Shown here: positions 42,226 to 52,680 of the stretch, piece after piece | Layout: each line of letters starts with the position of its first letter | Position numbering within the stretch: the stretch's first letter is position 1 | NCBI RefSeq assembly: GCF_042648405.1 | Contig: NZ_JBHRXV010000010.1 | Coordinates: 62,001 to 126,000 of the forward strand | Reading direction: 5' to 3' | From: Sphingoaurantiacus capsulatus | GTDB taxonomy: Bacteria; Pseudomonadota; Alphaproteobacteria; Sphingomonadales; Sphingomonadaceae | DNA: 64,000 nt | The notes under the pieces: model-generated | The model's input: only the letters and a program-made list of their open reading frames with translations | Told to the model about the DNA's origin: nothing | Databases searched by the model: none | Position numbers and translations under genes: made by a program

Positions 42226-42931
42226 TGAAACCGAAGGTCCTGCTGGTCGAGGACGACGAGAGCCTCGTCGAGCTGATCCGCTACAACCTCGGCGCCGCCG
42301 ATTTCGACGTGACCTCGACGCCCGACGGCGAAGAAGCGCTGATGCTCGCCGAGGAAGAGCTGCCCGACGTCGTCATTCTCGACTGGATGGTCGAGGGCGT
42401 GTCGGGCATCGAGGTGTGCCGCCGCCTGCGCCGTTCGCCGGCGACCGCCAACGTGCCGATCCTGATGCTGACCGCGCGCGCCGAAGAGGCCGACCGGGTC
42501 CGCGGCCTCGAGACCGGCGCCGACGATTATCTGACGAAGCCGTTCAGCCCGCGCGAGCTGATCGCGCGCATCCGCGCCGTGCTGCGCCGTCTGCGCCCGG
42601 CGCTGACCGGCGGCACGCTCGACTATGCGGGCATCAGCATGGACACGGCGACGCACAAGGTGAGCCGCGACGGCAAGCAGCTGTCGATCGGCCCGACCGA
42701 ATTCCGGCTGCTGCGCCACCTGCTCGAGCATCCGGAGCGGGTGTTCTCACGCGAGCAGCTGATGGATGCGGTCTGGGGCCGCGACGGCGATATCGAGACG
42801 CGCACCGTCGACGTGCATATCCGCCGGCTGCGCCGCGCGGTGAACCTCGACGACACGCTGCCCGACGTCATCCGCACGGTACGCTCGGCCGGTTACGCGC
42901 TGCAGGTCGAAAACCCGCACAAGCTCGCCAG

Positions 42932-42935
<4 letters not shown>
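42225..42935 (+). CDS. phoB: phosphate regulon response regulator PhoB
   Basis: 236 residues. Receiver domain with Asp53 (VVILDWMVEG), Thr/Lys switch residues (LMLTARAEE, LTKPFSP) and the OmpR-type winged helix (VFSREQLMDAVWGRDGDIET, RTVDVHIRRLRRAVN). It binds Pho boxes such as the candidate at 37863-37895. ATG 42225 overlaps the phoU stop; a GTG at 42222 is also possible. Its stop overlaps the convergent leuA stop by 4 nt (TTAG). Confidence 0.95.
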
Positions 42936-44473
<1,538 letters not shown>

Positions 44474-44490
44474 CTGGGTCGCGCCTTCTT

Positions 44491-44583
44491 CATCCGGCAG
44501 AACGTCTTGGTCGGATGTCCCTTAGGCGGCGATGCGATCGCCCCGGCGACGGGGCAGCGTCCTTCGCGCGCCTAAGGGCGCGC
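44491..44583 (-). promoter_or_regulatory. leuA attenuator: mutually exclusive hairpins
   Basis: Read on the minus strand. Hairpin A: GCGCGCC-CTTA-GGCGCGC (44583 to 44566, perfect 7-bp stem), which includes the end of the leader ORF. Alternative pairing: CCCTTAGGCG (44578-44569) with CGCCTAAGGG (44528-44519), a perfect 10-bp match that breaks hairpin A. Inside it lie GCCCCG/CGGGGC and GGCGAT/ATCGCC stems. Downstream, CATCCG/CGGATG (44517-44512 and 44496-44491) precedes the leuA ribosome-binding region. The arrangement suits ribosome-stalling control. No long T-run is evident, so translation control is also possible. Confidence 0.7.
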
Positions 44584-44619
44584 AAGTCGAAGAAGGAGAA
44601 GGGCCTGAATGGCTCGCAT
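44572..44619 (-). CDS. leuA leader peptide, MRAIQALLLLRLARP
   Basis: A 15-residue ORF with Leu codons CTT CTC CTT CTT, then CGA, then CTT; CTT is uncommon in this GC-rich genome. The TAG stop lies in the loop-proximal part of hairpin A. An in-frame ATG at 44637 would make a 21-residue form (MHTGAI added). It ends 98 nt before the leuA ATG. Its size, Leu clustering and position before leuA are those of classical leucine attenuation leaders. Confidence 0.78.
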   Translation of the reverse strand: MRAIQALLLLRLARP

Positions 44620-44871
44620 GATGGCGCCTGTGTGCATTTGTTCGGATCGGTTGTCCAGCGGGCCCTCGACAGAAATTAAGCTGCTTGCACGATTTGCATC
44701 GCGACATGTCGTTACCGAAGCATCGTTTAGATGTTGTTGACACCCCGTATTTATCTTATGCGCAAAGGTGAAATAACGACGTGTTCAAACTCGTTTCGCC
44801 CAGAGTCGGTGGATTTTACACCGTCACAAAAGGCGATGAATTATACCTTTATAAAACAGTGGCTTAGCTTT
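44620..44871. other. AT-rich intergenic region between leuA leader and the PEP-CTERM gene
   Basis: About 250 nt of lower GC than the surroundings with no convincing gene. It should hold the leuA promoter on the minus strand and upstream activator sites for the sigma-54 promoter at 44872 on the plus strand. A 73-residue minus-strand frame at 44522-44743 was judged spurious. No perfect repeat of useful length was found by eye. Confidence 0.5.
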
Positions 44872-44886
44872 TGGCACGGATGCTGC
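44872..44886 (+). promoter_or_regulatory. sigma-54 (-24/-12) promoter
   Basis: TGGCACGGATGCTGC matches the RpoN consensus TGGCACG-N4-TTGC at 10 of 11 defined positions, with GG and GC correctly spaced. Transcription would start near 44898, 39 nt before the GTG at 44937, leaving room for the GGGGG ribosome-binding site at 44926-44930. It excludes the ATG at 44871 as a start codon. Confidence 0.75.
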
Positions 44887-44936
44887 TTGATGGGTGGCAA
44901 CTCGATTTAGTCCGTTATCTGTTCTGGGGGTTACCA

Positions 44937-46016
44937 GTGGTTCGTCACACTCTCGCCGCTCTGATGCTGCTGGCTGCCGCGCCGGCCGTCGCGGGTCCGC
45001 TCGGCGTTGCCGGCGACTACAATGCCTTCGTTCTTGGCAACACGAACATGCAGTATGTCGACACCCACGGTAAGCTCGCCGTCGGCGGCAACTTGCAGCT
45101 GAACGGCGTGCAGATCGGCAGCCAGCTGAGCCAGGGCAGCCCGACCAACCTCGTCGTTGGCGGCAACCTCAACGTGACCAGCGGCTCGATCAACGGCAGC
45201 ACGGTCGTGTACGGCAACGTCACCGCCAACAACCCGACGTTCCACGGCAATCTGTCGGCCGGCGGCTCGGTGTGGATCAACCCGAACCAGGGCGGCTCGG
45301 TCAACGGCTCGGTCACCTACGGCACCAGCTTCACCAAGCCGGGCTGGATGAACCCGCCGGCGACGCAGGGCTCGATCACCCAGCCGGTCGACTTCGCGGC
45401 CGCTGCGGCGAGCCTGACCGCGCTGTCGCAGGCGCAGGTCGGCCCGAACGATCCGGCCGGCACCTTCCAGTGGAACCAGCTCTTCCTCACCGGCGGCGCG
45501 GGCCTCAACGTTTTCGGCATCACCGAGGCGGTTCTTGAAGGCTCGACCGGCGGCTTCAACATCAACGCGCCGTCTGGCGCCACCGTGATCATCAACGTGG
45601 CGGGCAGCGACCTGACGCTGCTGAACACCGGCCTGAACCTGTCGGGCGGGATCACGATGGATAAGATCCTGTGGAACTTCTACGAGGCAACCTCGCTGAC
45701 CTTTAACGGCAGCTGGAACGGCTCGGTCCTCGCCACGCAGGCGGCGGCGAAGGCGCAGTATGGCGCGATGAACGGCAATTTGATCGTTGCCGCGCTGCAC
45801 GGCTACGGCGGCCCGTCGACCACGACCAGCCTCGAGGTTCACACCGTGATCAATGGTCAGCCGACCTTCTTCTCGGGCACCACGCGCCCGGTCGGCAACC
45901 CGGACCCGGATCCCAATCCGAACCCGGTGCCTGAGCCCGGTACGATGGCGCTGTTCGGCCTCGGGGCGATGCTCGCGGCGATGTCGCGCCGCCGCCGCCA
46001 GACCGCCGCGGCCTAA
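44937..46016 (+). CDS. choice-of-anchor A family PEP-CTERM protein
   Basis: 359 residues from GTG 44937 with GGGGG upstream. Signal peptide MVRHTLAALMLLAAAPAVAG, then a choice-of-anchor A domain: repeated beta motifs with GKLAVGGNLQLNG, NLVVGGNLNVTSGS and VYGNVTANNPTFHGNLSAGG. A PDPDPNPNP linker leads to the sorting signal VPEPGTMALFGLGAMLAAMS and RRRR at the C-terminus. Exosortase would cleave at PEP and anchor or release it at the cell surface, probably within exopolysaccharide. No exosortase gene is in the window. A sigma-54 promoter precedes it and a strong terminator follows. Composition is Gly/Asn/Thr-rich. Confidence 0.9.
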   Translation: MVRHTLAALMLLAAAPAVAGPLGVAGDYNAFVLGNTNMQYVDTHGKLAVGGNLQLNGVQIGSQLSQGSPTNLVVGGNLNVTSGSINGSTVVYGNVTANNPTFHGNLSAGGSVWINPNQGGSVNGSVTYGTSFTKPGWMNPPATQGSITQPVDFAAAAASLTALSQAQVGPNDPAGTFQWNQLFLTGGAGLNVFGITEAVLEGSTGGFNINAPSGATVIINVAGSDLTLLNTGLNLSGGITMDKILWNFYEATSLTFNGSWNGSVLATQAAAKAQYGAMNGNLIVAALHGYGGPSTTTSLEVHTVINGQPTFFSGTTRPVGNPDPDPNPNPVPEPGTMALFGLGAMLAAMSRRRRQTAAA

Positions 46017-46036
46017 GGCTTCGGACAGGGAAACAA

Positions 46037-46064
46037 GGGCCGGTGCGCTGCACCGGCCCTTTTT
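46037..46064 (+). terminator. rho-independent terminator of the PEP-CTERM gene
   Basis: Perfect 10-bp stem GGGCCGGTGC / GCACCGGCCC with a 3-nt loop GCT, followed directly by TTTTTC. It is 21 nt after the stop codon. It is the clearest intrinsic terminator in the window and makes the upstream gene monocistronic. Confidence 0.9.
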
Positions 46065-46100
46065 CTATGCACGCGGTTCGGGGGCGGGCTAGGAAGCGAC

Positions 46101-46427
46101 GTGACCTTGCTCGCCTATGTCCTCGCCGCCGTTGCCGAGATTGCCGGCTGCTTTTCCTTCTGGGCCTGGGCGCGGAACGGAGCGTCGGCATGGTGGCTGT
46201 TGCCGGGCATGGCGTCGCTGGCGCTGTTCGCCTGGTTGCTGACGCTGGTCGACAGCGCTGCTGCCGGCCGTGCCTATGCGGCCTATGGCGGCGTCTACAT
46301 CGCCGCATCGCTGGCATGGCTGTGGCTGGTGGAAGGCGTGCGGCCGGATCGTTGGGATCTGATCGGCGTGGCCGTCTGCCTCGCGGGCGCCGCCATAATC
46401 CTCCTCGCTCCGCGAACCGCCGCTTGA
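46101..46427 (+). CDS. YnfA family membrane protein
   Basis: 108 residues from GTG 46101 (Shine-Dalgarno AGGAAG). Four membrane helices, with the YnfA pattern AAVAEIAGCFSFWAWARNGA near the N-terminus, AAAGRAYAAYGGVYIAASL in the middle and the terminal GVAVCLAGAAIILLAPR. YnfA proteins are small DMR-like inner-membrane proteins; some have been linked to drug efflux. There is no obvious operon partner; the next gene is 62 nt downstream. Confidence 0.9.
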   Translation: MTLLAYVLAAVAEIAGCFSFWAWARNGASAWWLLPGMASLALFAWLLTLVDSAAAGRAYAAYGGVYIAASLAWLWLVEGVRPDRWDLIGVAVCLAGAAIILLAPRTAA

Positions 46428-46489
46428 CCCTGTAGCGGTCACGGGGTGCAGGGTCCGCACCGACTCGAAACGTCGGAAAGGACCGGCCC

Positions 46490-47089
46490 ATGGTCGTCAG
46501 CCCCGCCGCAGCGCTGCTGCTGTTCTTCCTGTTCTACTTCACCGCGGCCTTCGTGTGGCCGACGCTTCGCCTGTGGCGGCGCGACCGGGTGAATGCGCTG
46601 GTGCTGGCGCGTGACGACAGCGCGCATGGCGTCCTCGCGAGCTGGTTCCGGGGACTGATCGCCGTGATGATGCTTTTGCTAATCGCGCGGGCCGCCGGGC
46701 TGCCGGCGTCGGCGCTCGGCGCGATCGACTGGCTGGCGCTGCCGGCGCTGCGATTTGTGGGGTGGGGGCTGCTGCTGGCCTCGCTCGCCTGGATCGTCGC
46801 GGCGCAGGCGCAGATGGGCGCGTCATGGCGCATCGGCATCGAGCCGGGCACGCAGCCGCCGCTGGTGCGCCGCGGGCTGTTCGGGCGCAGCCGCAACCCG
46901 ATCTTCCTCGGCATGCGGCTCAATCTCGCCGGGCTGTTCCTCGCCGACCCCAACGCGGCGACGCTCGCCGCGCTCTTGCTCGGCGAGGCGCTGATCCAGG
47001 TACAGGTGCGGCTCGAGGAGGTGCACCTCGCGGGGGTCTTCGGCGCCGATTATGACGCCTACCGCCGCGAGGTGCCGCGCTGGATTTAG
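46490..47089 (+). CDS. isoprenylcysteine carboxyl methyltransferase-like membrane protein
   Basis: 199 residues with about five membrane helices. The C-terminal part carries the ICMT/PEMT-type motif: GTQPPLVRRGLFGRSRNPIF, LGMRLNLAGLFLA and a terminal EEVHLAGVFGADYDAYRREV. This fold binds S-adenosylmethionine and methylates lipid or small-molecule substrates at the membrane. The substrate is unknown. It stops 9 nt before the convergent ilvC stop. Confidence 0.82.
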   Translation: MVVSPAAALLLFFLFYFTAAFVWPTLRLWRRDRVNALVLARDDSAHGVLASWFRGLIAVMMLLLIARAAGLPASALGAIDWLALPALRFVGWGLLLASLAWIVAAQAQMGASWRIGIEPGTQPPLVRRGLFGRSRNPIFLGMRLNLAGLFLADPNAATLAALLLGEALIQVQVRLEEVHLAGVFGADYDAYRREVPRWI

Positions 47090-47098
47090 GCCGAGCCC

Positions 47099-48118
<1,020 letters not shown>

Positions 48119-48160
48119 GGAAAGCTTCCTCTTCGCCCCGAAAAATCCAGTGGATGTGAA

Positions 48161-48676
48161 TTACAGCGCCTCGCGGCCCCGCGCGATGGCGACGACGCCG
48201 GTGCGGACGACCTCGACGAGGCCGACCTCGCCCATCAGCGCCACGAAGGTGTCGATCTTGTCGGTCGACCCGGTCACCTCGAACACGAACGAACCGGTCG
48301 TCGCATCGACGACGCGGGCGCGATAGACATCGGCCATGCGCAGCGCCTCGTCACGTTCGACACCGCTGCCCGCGACCTTCACCAGTGCCATCTCGCGCTC
48401 GACATGCGGGCCGAGCGCGGTGAGGTCGGTGACCTTGTGCACCGCGACGATGCGGTCGAGCTGCGCGAGGATCTGCTCGATCACATGCGCGGTGCCGGTG
48501 GTGACGACGGTGATCCGCGATACGGCATGGTCGGCGCTGACGTCGGCGACGGTCAGGCTTTCGATATTGTAGCCGCGGGCCGAGAACAGCCCGACGATGC
48601 GCGCGAGCACACCAGCCTCGTTATCGACGATGACGGAGAGCGTATGCCGCTCGGAAGCTTCCACCTTGCGGGCCAT
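48161..48676 (-). CDS. ilvN: acetolactate synthase small subunit
   Basis: 171 residues. An ACT domain at the N-terminus (TLSVIVDNEAGVLARIVGLF, ARGYNIESLTVADV) and a second ALS-type domain (MADVYRARVVDATTGSFVFE). It confers valine feedback inhibition and full activity on IlvB. The ATG overlaps the ilvB stop by 4 nt (ATGA), so subunits are made in coupled amounts. The 170-residue length is that of the IlvH/IlvN class. Confidence 0.95.
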   Translation of the reverse strand: MARKVEASERHTLSVIVDNEAGVLARIVGLFSARGYNIESLTVADVSADHAVSRITVVTTGTAHVIEQILAQLDRIVAVHKVTDLTALGPHVEREMALVKVAGSGVERDEALRMADVYRARVVDATTGSFVFEVTGSTDKIDTFVALMGEVGLVEVVRTGVVAIARGREAL

Positions 48677-50436
48677 CAGACGAGCGCCTGCCCCTCGCTG
48701 CTCGCGGCGCCGACAACCTCGGCGGCGTGCAGCATCATCTCGGTATGCGCCGCACCGCTCGGGATCATCGGGAAGCAGTTGGCGAGCTTCGCCACGCGGC
48801 AGTCGACCATCACGGGGCCGGGCTCCGCCAGCATCGCGGCGATGCCGTCGTCGAGCTGGTCGAGCGTTTCGATGCGCAGGCCCTTCCAGCCATAGGCCTC
48901 GGCCAGCTTCACGAAGTCGGGTAGCGCCTCCGAATAGCTTTCCGAATAGCGGCCGCCGTGGTTCAGCTCCTGCCACTGGCGGACCATGCCCATATATTCG
49001 TTGTTGAGGATGAAGATCTTGACCGGCAGGCGATACTGCTTGGCCGTCGACATTTCCTGGATGTTCATCAGGATCGACGCCTCGCCGGCGATGTCGATGA
49101 CCAGCCGGTCAGGGTGGCCGAGCTGCGCGCCGATCGCGGCGGGCAGGCCATAGCCCATGGTGCCGAGGCCGCCCGAGGTGAGCCAGCGGTTGGGGCCTTC
49201 GAAGCCGAAATGCTGGGCGGCCCACATCTGATGCTGGCCGACCTCGGTCGAGATGATCGGGTCAAGATGCTTGGTCGCATCGTACAGCTGCTTGATGGCG
49301 TGCTGCGGCAGGATCTCGGCGCCCTTCTTCTGCTCGAAGGCGAGGCAGTCGCGCGCCTTCCAGCCGGCGATGCGGGCGTTCCACTCGTGGAGGTCGGCGG
49401 CGCGGTGGCCGCGGCGCTTCCATTCGGCGAGCATCGCCTCGATCACCGCGCCGACGTCACCGACGATGCCGAGATCGACGCGGACATTCTTGTTGATCGA
49501 CGAGCGGTCGATATCGACGTGGATCTTGCGGCTGCCCGGCGAGAAAGCGTCGAGGCGGCCGGTCACCCGGTCGTCGAAGCGCGCGCCGAGGCAGAGCATG
49601 AGGTCGCACTGGTTCATCGCCAGATTGGCCTCATAGGTGCCGTGCATGCCGAGCATGCCGAGCCACTGCGGGTCGGCCGACGGGAAGGCGCCGAGACCCA
49701 TCAGGGTGCTGGTCACCGGTGCGCCGGTCAGCGCCGCCAGTTCGCGCAGCGCGGCGCTCGCCGCCGGGCCGGAATTGATGACGCCGCCGCCGGTGTAGAG
49801 GATCGGCCGCTCGGCCGCGGCCAGCATGTCCACGGCCGCCGAGACCAGCGCGGCGTCGCCGTCGACCTGCGGGCGGTAGGTCTTGTGCTCGATGGCCTTG
49901 GGCGCGGTGTAGCGCGCCTTCATCACCTGCACGTCCTTGGGGATGTCGATCACCACCGGGCCGGGGCGGCCCGACGTGGCGATGTGGAAGGCCTCGTGCA
50001 CCGTCTGGCCGAGCTTGTCGGCGTCCTTCACCAGATAATTATGCTTCGAACAGTGGCGGGTGATGCCGACCGTATCGCATTCTTGGAAGGCGTCGGTGCC
50101 GATCAGGTGCGTCGGCACCTGGCCGGTGATGATGACCAGCGGGATCGAATCGAGCAGCGCGTCGGCGATGCCGGTGACCGCATTGGTCGCGCCGGGGCCG
50201 GAGGTGACGAGCACCACGCCCGGCTTGCCGGTCGAGCGCGCATAGCCCTCGGCCGCGTGAACCGCGCCGCCTTCCTGGCGGACGAGGATGTGGCGGATGC
50301 GGTCCTGCTGGAAGATCGCGTCGTAGATCGGAAGAACGGCACCGCCCGGATAGCCGAACACGACCTCGACACCGAGGTCGGCCAGCGCCTGCACGATGAT
50401 CTCCGCTCCGGTCTGGTTGGGGCCAGCCATGTCCAC
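48676..50436 (-). CDS. ilvB: acetolactate synthase large subunit
   Basis: 586 residues from GTG 50436, which has GAAGAG at proper spacing; ATG 50430 is also possible. The three ThDP-enzyme domains are visible: the N-terminal GYPGGAVLPIYDAI with the catalytic Glu in RQEGGAVHAAEGYARSTGK, the central FAD-associated domain (ARFDDRVTGR), and the C-terminal ThDP motif (GEASILMNIQEMSTAKQYRL, NNEYMGMVRQWQ). It starts branched-chain synthesis from pyruvate. First gene of ilvB-ilvN-ilvC. Confidence 0.96.
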   Translation of the reverse strand: MDMAGPNQTGAEIIVQALADLGVEVVFGYPGGAVLPIYDAIFQQDRIRHILVRQEGGAVHAAEGYARSTGKPGVVLVTSGPGATNAVTGIADALLDSIPLVIITGQVPTHLIGTDAFQECDTVGITRHCSKHNYLVKDADKLGQTVHEAFHIATSGRPGPVVIDIPKDVQVMKARYTAPKAIEHKTYRPQVDGDAALVSAAVDMLAAAERPILYTGGGVINSGPAASAALRELAALTGAPVTSTLMGLGAFPSADPQWLGMLGMHGTYEANLAMNQCDLMLCLGARFDDRVTGRLDAFSPGSRKIHVDIDRSSINKNVRVDLGIVGDVGAVIEAMLAEWKRRGHRAADLHEWNARIAGWKARDCLAFEQKKGAEILPQHAIKQLYDATKHLDPIISTEVGQHQMWAAQHFGFEGPNRWLTSGGLGTMGYGLPAAIGAQLGHPDRLVIDIAGEASILMNIQEMSTAKQYRLPVKIFILNNEYMGMVRQWQELNHGGRYSESYSEALPDFVKLAEAYGWKGLRIETLDQLDDGIAAMLAEPGPVMVDCRVAKLANCFPMIPSGAAHTEMMLHAAEVVGAASSEGQALV

Positions 50437-50469
50437 GATCCACTCTTCACCACGACAGCAAGGGGATGC

Positions 50470-50497
50470 GGAATAGCATATAAAGTTTCAGCGTCAA
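50470..50497 (-). promoter_or_regulatory. candidate promoter of ilvBNC
   Basis: On the minus strand TTGACG (50492-50497) and TATTCC (50470-50475) lie 16 nt apart, 34 nt upstream of the ilvB GTG. The -35 is good and the -10 moderate. No Leu/Val/Ile-rich leader peptide was found here, in contrast to leuA. Confidence 0.4.
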
Positions 50498-50516
50498 CAC
50501 GAGATTGGAAATAAAA

Positions 50517-51392
50517 TTACGAAAGACTTCCACCATTTCCGAGACGCCGCCAGCCCGGTGCCTGGTTGCGGAACCAGGTGAGCTGGCGCTTGGCGTAGCG
50601 GCGGGTGTCCTGCTTTGCGTTTGCCGCCGCCGTGGCGAGATCGATCTCGCCGGCGAGGTGACGGAGGAGGGGCGGGACGCCCAGCGCCTTCATCACCGGC
50701 AGGGCAGGGGGGAGGTGCCGCGCCGCGAGGGCGGCGACTTCGTCGAGTGCTCCTTCGGCGAGCATGATGTCGAAGCGTGCGTCGCAGCGGGCGTAAAGGT
50801 CGTCGCGGTCGATCTCGACGACATAGGGCTCCAGTTCGATCGTCTCGCCGATGCCGCCGACATTGCCCTGCTGCCAGTCGCCGAGCGAGCGGCCGGTGGC
50901 GCGCCACACTTCGAGCGCGCGTGCGGAGCGCTGGCGGTCGGAGGGGCGGAGGCGGGCGGCCATCGCCGGGTCTTCGGTGGCAAGCGCGGCGTGGGGATTG
51001 TCGAGGGCGCGCACGGCGTCGCGCACATCGTCGAGGATTTCGGGGACCGGCGCGATGCCATCAAGGAGCGTGCGGATATAGAGACCGGTACCGCCGACGA
51101 GGATCGGCAGGCGGCCTTCCGCCTGAACCTCGGCGATCGCCTCGCGCGCCATCGCCGCCCAGGCGGCGGCTGAGCAGGCGACCGCCCCATCGACGATGCC
51201 GTAGAGGCGATGCGGCGCGCGCGCTTCTTCGGCCATCGAGGGCCGGGCGCTGACGATGCGCAGGTCGGCATAGACCTGGCTGGCGTCGGCATTGATGACC
51301 ACGCCGTTCCGCCGCTCCGCGAGGTCGAGCGCCATCGCAGACTTGCCGCTGGCGGTCGGTCCTGCAATGACGGCCAGCGGTGGCTTCTTCAT
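50517..51392 (-). CDS. miaA: tRNA dimethylallyltransferase
   Basis: 291 residues. P-loop AVIAGPTASGKSAMALDLAE, then NADASQVYADLRIVSARPS, GGTGLYIRTLLDGI and DRQRSARALEVWRATGRSLG, with a C-terminal QDTRRYAKRQLTWFRNQ. It adds a dimethylallyl group to A37 of tRNAs reading UNN codons. ATG 51392 or 51398 are both possible; either overlaps the start codon of divergent serB. The upstream sequence is serB coding, so the promoter must lie within it. Confidence 0.94.
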   Translation of the reverse strand: MKKPPLAVIAGPTASGKSAMALDLAERRNGVVINADASQVYADLRIVSARPSMAEEARAPHRLYGIVDGAVACSAAAWAAMAREAIAEVQAEGRLPILVGGTGLYIRTLLDGIAPVPEILDDVRDAVRALDNPHAALATEDPAMAARLRPSDRQRSARALEVWRATGRSLGDWQQGNVGGIGETIELEPYVVEIDRDDLYARCDARFDIMLAEGALDEVAALAARHLPPALPVMKALGVPPLLRHLAGEIDLATAAANAKQDTRRYAKRQLTWFRNQAPGWRRLGNGGSLS

Positions 51393-52275
51393 GAACATCC
51401 TGACCCTTGTCGCGCCCGAGCGCTTGTCGCCCGGTGACGTGTCCGCCGCAAGCGATGCGCTGCGCGGGATCGACGCGCAGTTGGGCATGACCGGCTGGAT
51501 CGACCGCGACAAGGCGTGCGACGTGCAGTTCCGCGGCGCCGAGGTGGCGGCGGCGCGCGCGGCGGTCGACGCGCTCGGCCTGCCGATCGACATCTTCGTG
51601 CAGCCGCGCGCGACGCGAGAGAAGCAGATGATCATCGCCGACATGGATTCGACGATGATCACCGTCGAATGCATCGACGAACTGGCTGACTATGCCGGCA
51701 TCAAGCCGCAGATCGCAGCGGTGACCGAGGCGGCGATGCGCGGCGAGCTGGATTTCGCCGAGGCGCTCGATGCGCGGGTGGCGCTGCTGAAGGGCCTCGC
51801 CGCCACCGCAATCGACCGATGCCATGAAGAGCGGGTGCGGCTGATGCCAGGCGCCCGGACGCTGGTGCAGACCATGCGCGCGCGCGGGAGCCACAGCGTG
51901 CTGGTGTCGGGAGGCTTCACCGCCTTCGCCGACCGGGTCGGCGCGGCGATCGGCTTTGCCAAGGTGATTGCCAATGAGCTGCTGATCGACGGCGAGGCGC
52001 TGGCCGGGACGGTCGCCAAGCCGATCGTCGACAGCGACACCAAGCTCAAGACCTTGCGCGCCGAGGCGTCGGTGCACGGCATTCCGATCGACGCGACACT
52101 GGCGGTGGGCGACGGCGCCAACGACATCCCGATGATCGAGGCAGCGGGCTTGGGCGTCGCCTATCACGCGAAGCCGAAGACCGAGGCGGCCGCCGCCGCG
52201 GCGGTGCGCCAAGGCGACCTGACCGCGCTGCTCTATGCGCAGGGCATTCCGCGCCGGGAGTGGGTAGCCGACTAG
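51391..52275 (+). CDS. serB: phosphoserine phosphatase
   Basis: 294 residues. An N-terminal ACT-like region (MNILTLVAPERLSPGDVSAA) precedes the HAD core with IIADMDSTMITVECIDELAD (Asp84, Asp86), VLVSGGFTAFADRVG, and the Lys/Asp motifs DTKLKTLRAEA and AVGDGANDIPMIEAAGLG. It makes serine from phosphoserine. Its start codon overlaps that of miaA on the opposite strand. Its stop shares CTAG with the convergent PilZ gene. Confidence 0.94.
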   Translation: MNILTLVAPERLSPGDVSAASDALRGIDAQLGMTGWIDRDKACDVQFRGAEVAAARAAVDALGLPIDIFVQPRATREKQMIIADMDSTMITVECIDELADYAGIKPQIAAVTEAAMRGELDFAEALDARVALLKGLAATAIDRCHEERVRLMPGARTLVQTMRARGSHSVLVSGGFTAFADRVGAAIGFAKVIANELLIDGEALAGTVAKPIVDSDTKLKTLRAEASVHGIPIDATLAVGDGANDIPMIEAAGLGVAYHAKPKTEAAAAAAVRQGDLTALLYAQGIPRREWVAD

Positions 52276-52592
52276 GCCTCCGTCATGTCGGTCGCCAGCG
52301 CCAGCATGGCGAAGGAAACCGAGGCATCGCTGACCTCGAAGCTCAGGCCCACGCCCTCGCGGGTGTGCCGGCTGACGTGCGCGGCGATCTCGCCGGCCTC
52401 GGGATGATGCAGCCGCACCGCCTCGCCGAGTGGCGGGCGGGCGTTGGTGTCGAGCGTGGCGCCGGCGGCGGAAATGTCGCGCAGCCGGGCCGGATCGCGG
52501 CGCGTGCCGGCCTCGATCACGCACATCCGCCGACGGCGAAACCGCGCGAAGGCGCGGCGCCCGACCAGCCGATATACGCTGCCTTCCGACAT
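52272..52592 (-). CDS. PilZ domain-containing protein
   Basis: 106 residues from ATG 52592. A single PilZ-type domain: the N-terminal RRAFARFRRRR contains an RxxxR motif and DISAAGATLDT matches the D/NxSxxG motif used for cyclic di-GMP binding. A stand-alone PilZ protein probably acts as a c-di-GMP receptor on a partner protein. The longer frame to 52691 is rejected because it would run into the SPOR gene end. The stop shares CTAG with serB. Confidence 0.78.
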   Translation of the reverse strand: MSEGSVYRLVGRRAFARFRRRRMCVIEAGTRRDPARLRDISAAGATLDTNARPPLGEAVRLHHPEAGEIAAHVSRHTREGVGLSFEVSDASVSFAMLALATDMTEA

Positions 52593-52680
52593 GATGTGAT
52601 GACGCCCCCGATTCGCTTCGCTGCCATCAGACTTGAAGCAGCGGTGCGAAGAAAGCGTAAATTTTAAGCGGCTTGGCCGA

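Noticed and set aside
44522..44743. 73-codon minus-strand ORF upstream of leuA with several Cys
   Set aside because: Overlaps the leader peptide and attenuator in another frame, has no ribosome-binding site, and composition is atypical. The CxxC-like spacing is irregular.
44871..44936. Upstream ATG (MARMLLDG...) as start of the PEP-CTERM protein
   Set aside because: It lies inside the sigma-54 promoter and would place the signal peptide 22 residues in; GTG 44937 has GGGGG upstream and opens directly with the signal peptide.
48958..50514. 518-codon plus-strand frame antisense to ilvB
   Set aside because: Shadow frame; ilvB has all ThDP and FAD motifs.
50437..50516. Amino-acid attenuator upstream of ilvB
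   Set aside because: No short ORF rich in Leu, Val or Ile codons and no strong competing hairpins could be found in the 80-nt leader.
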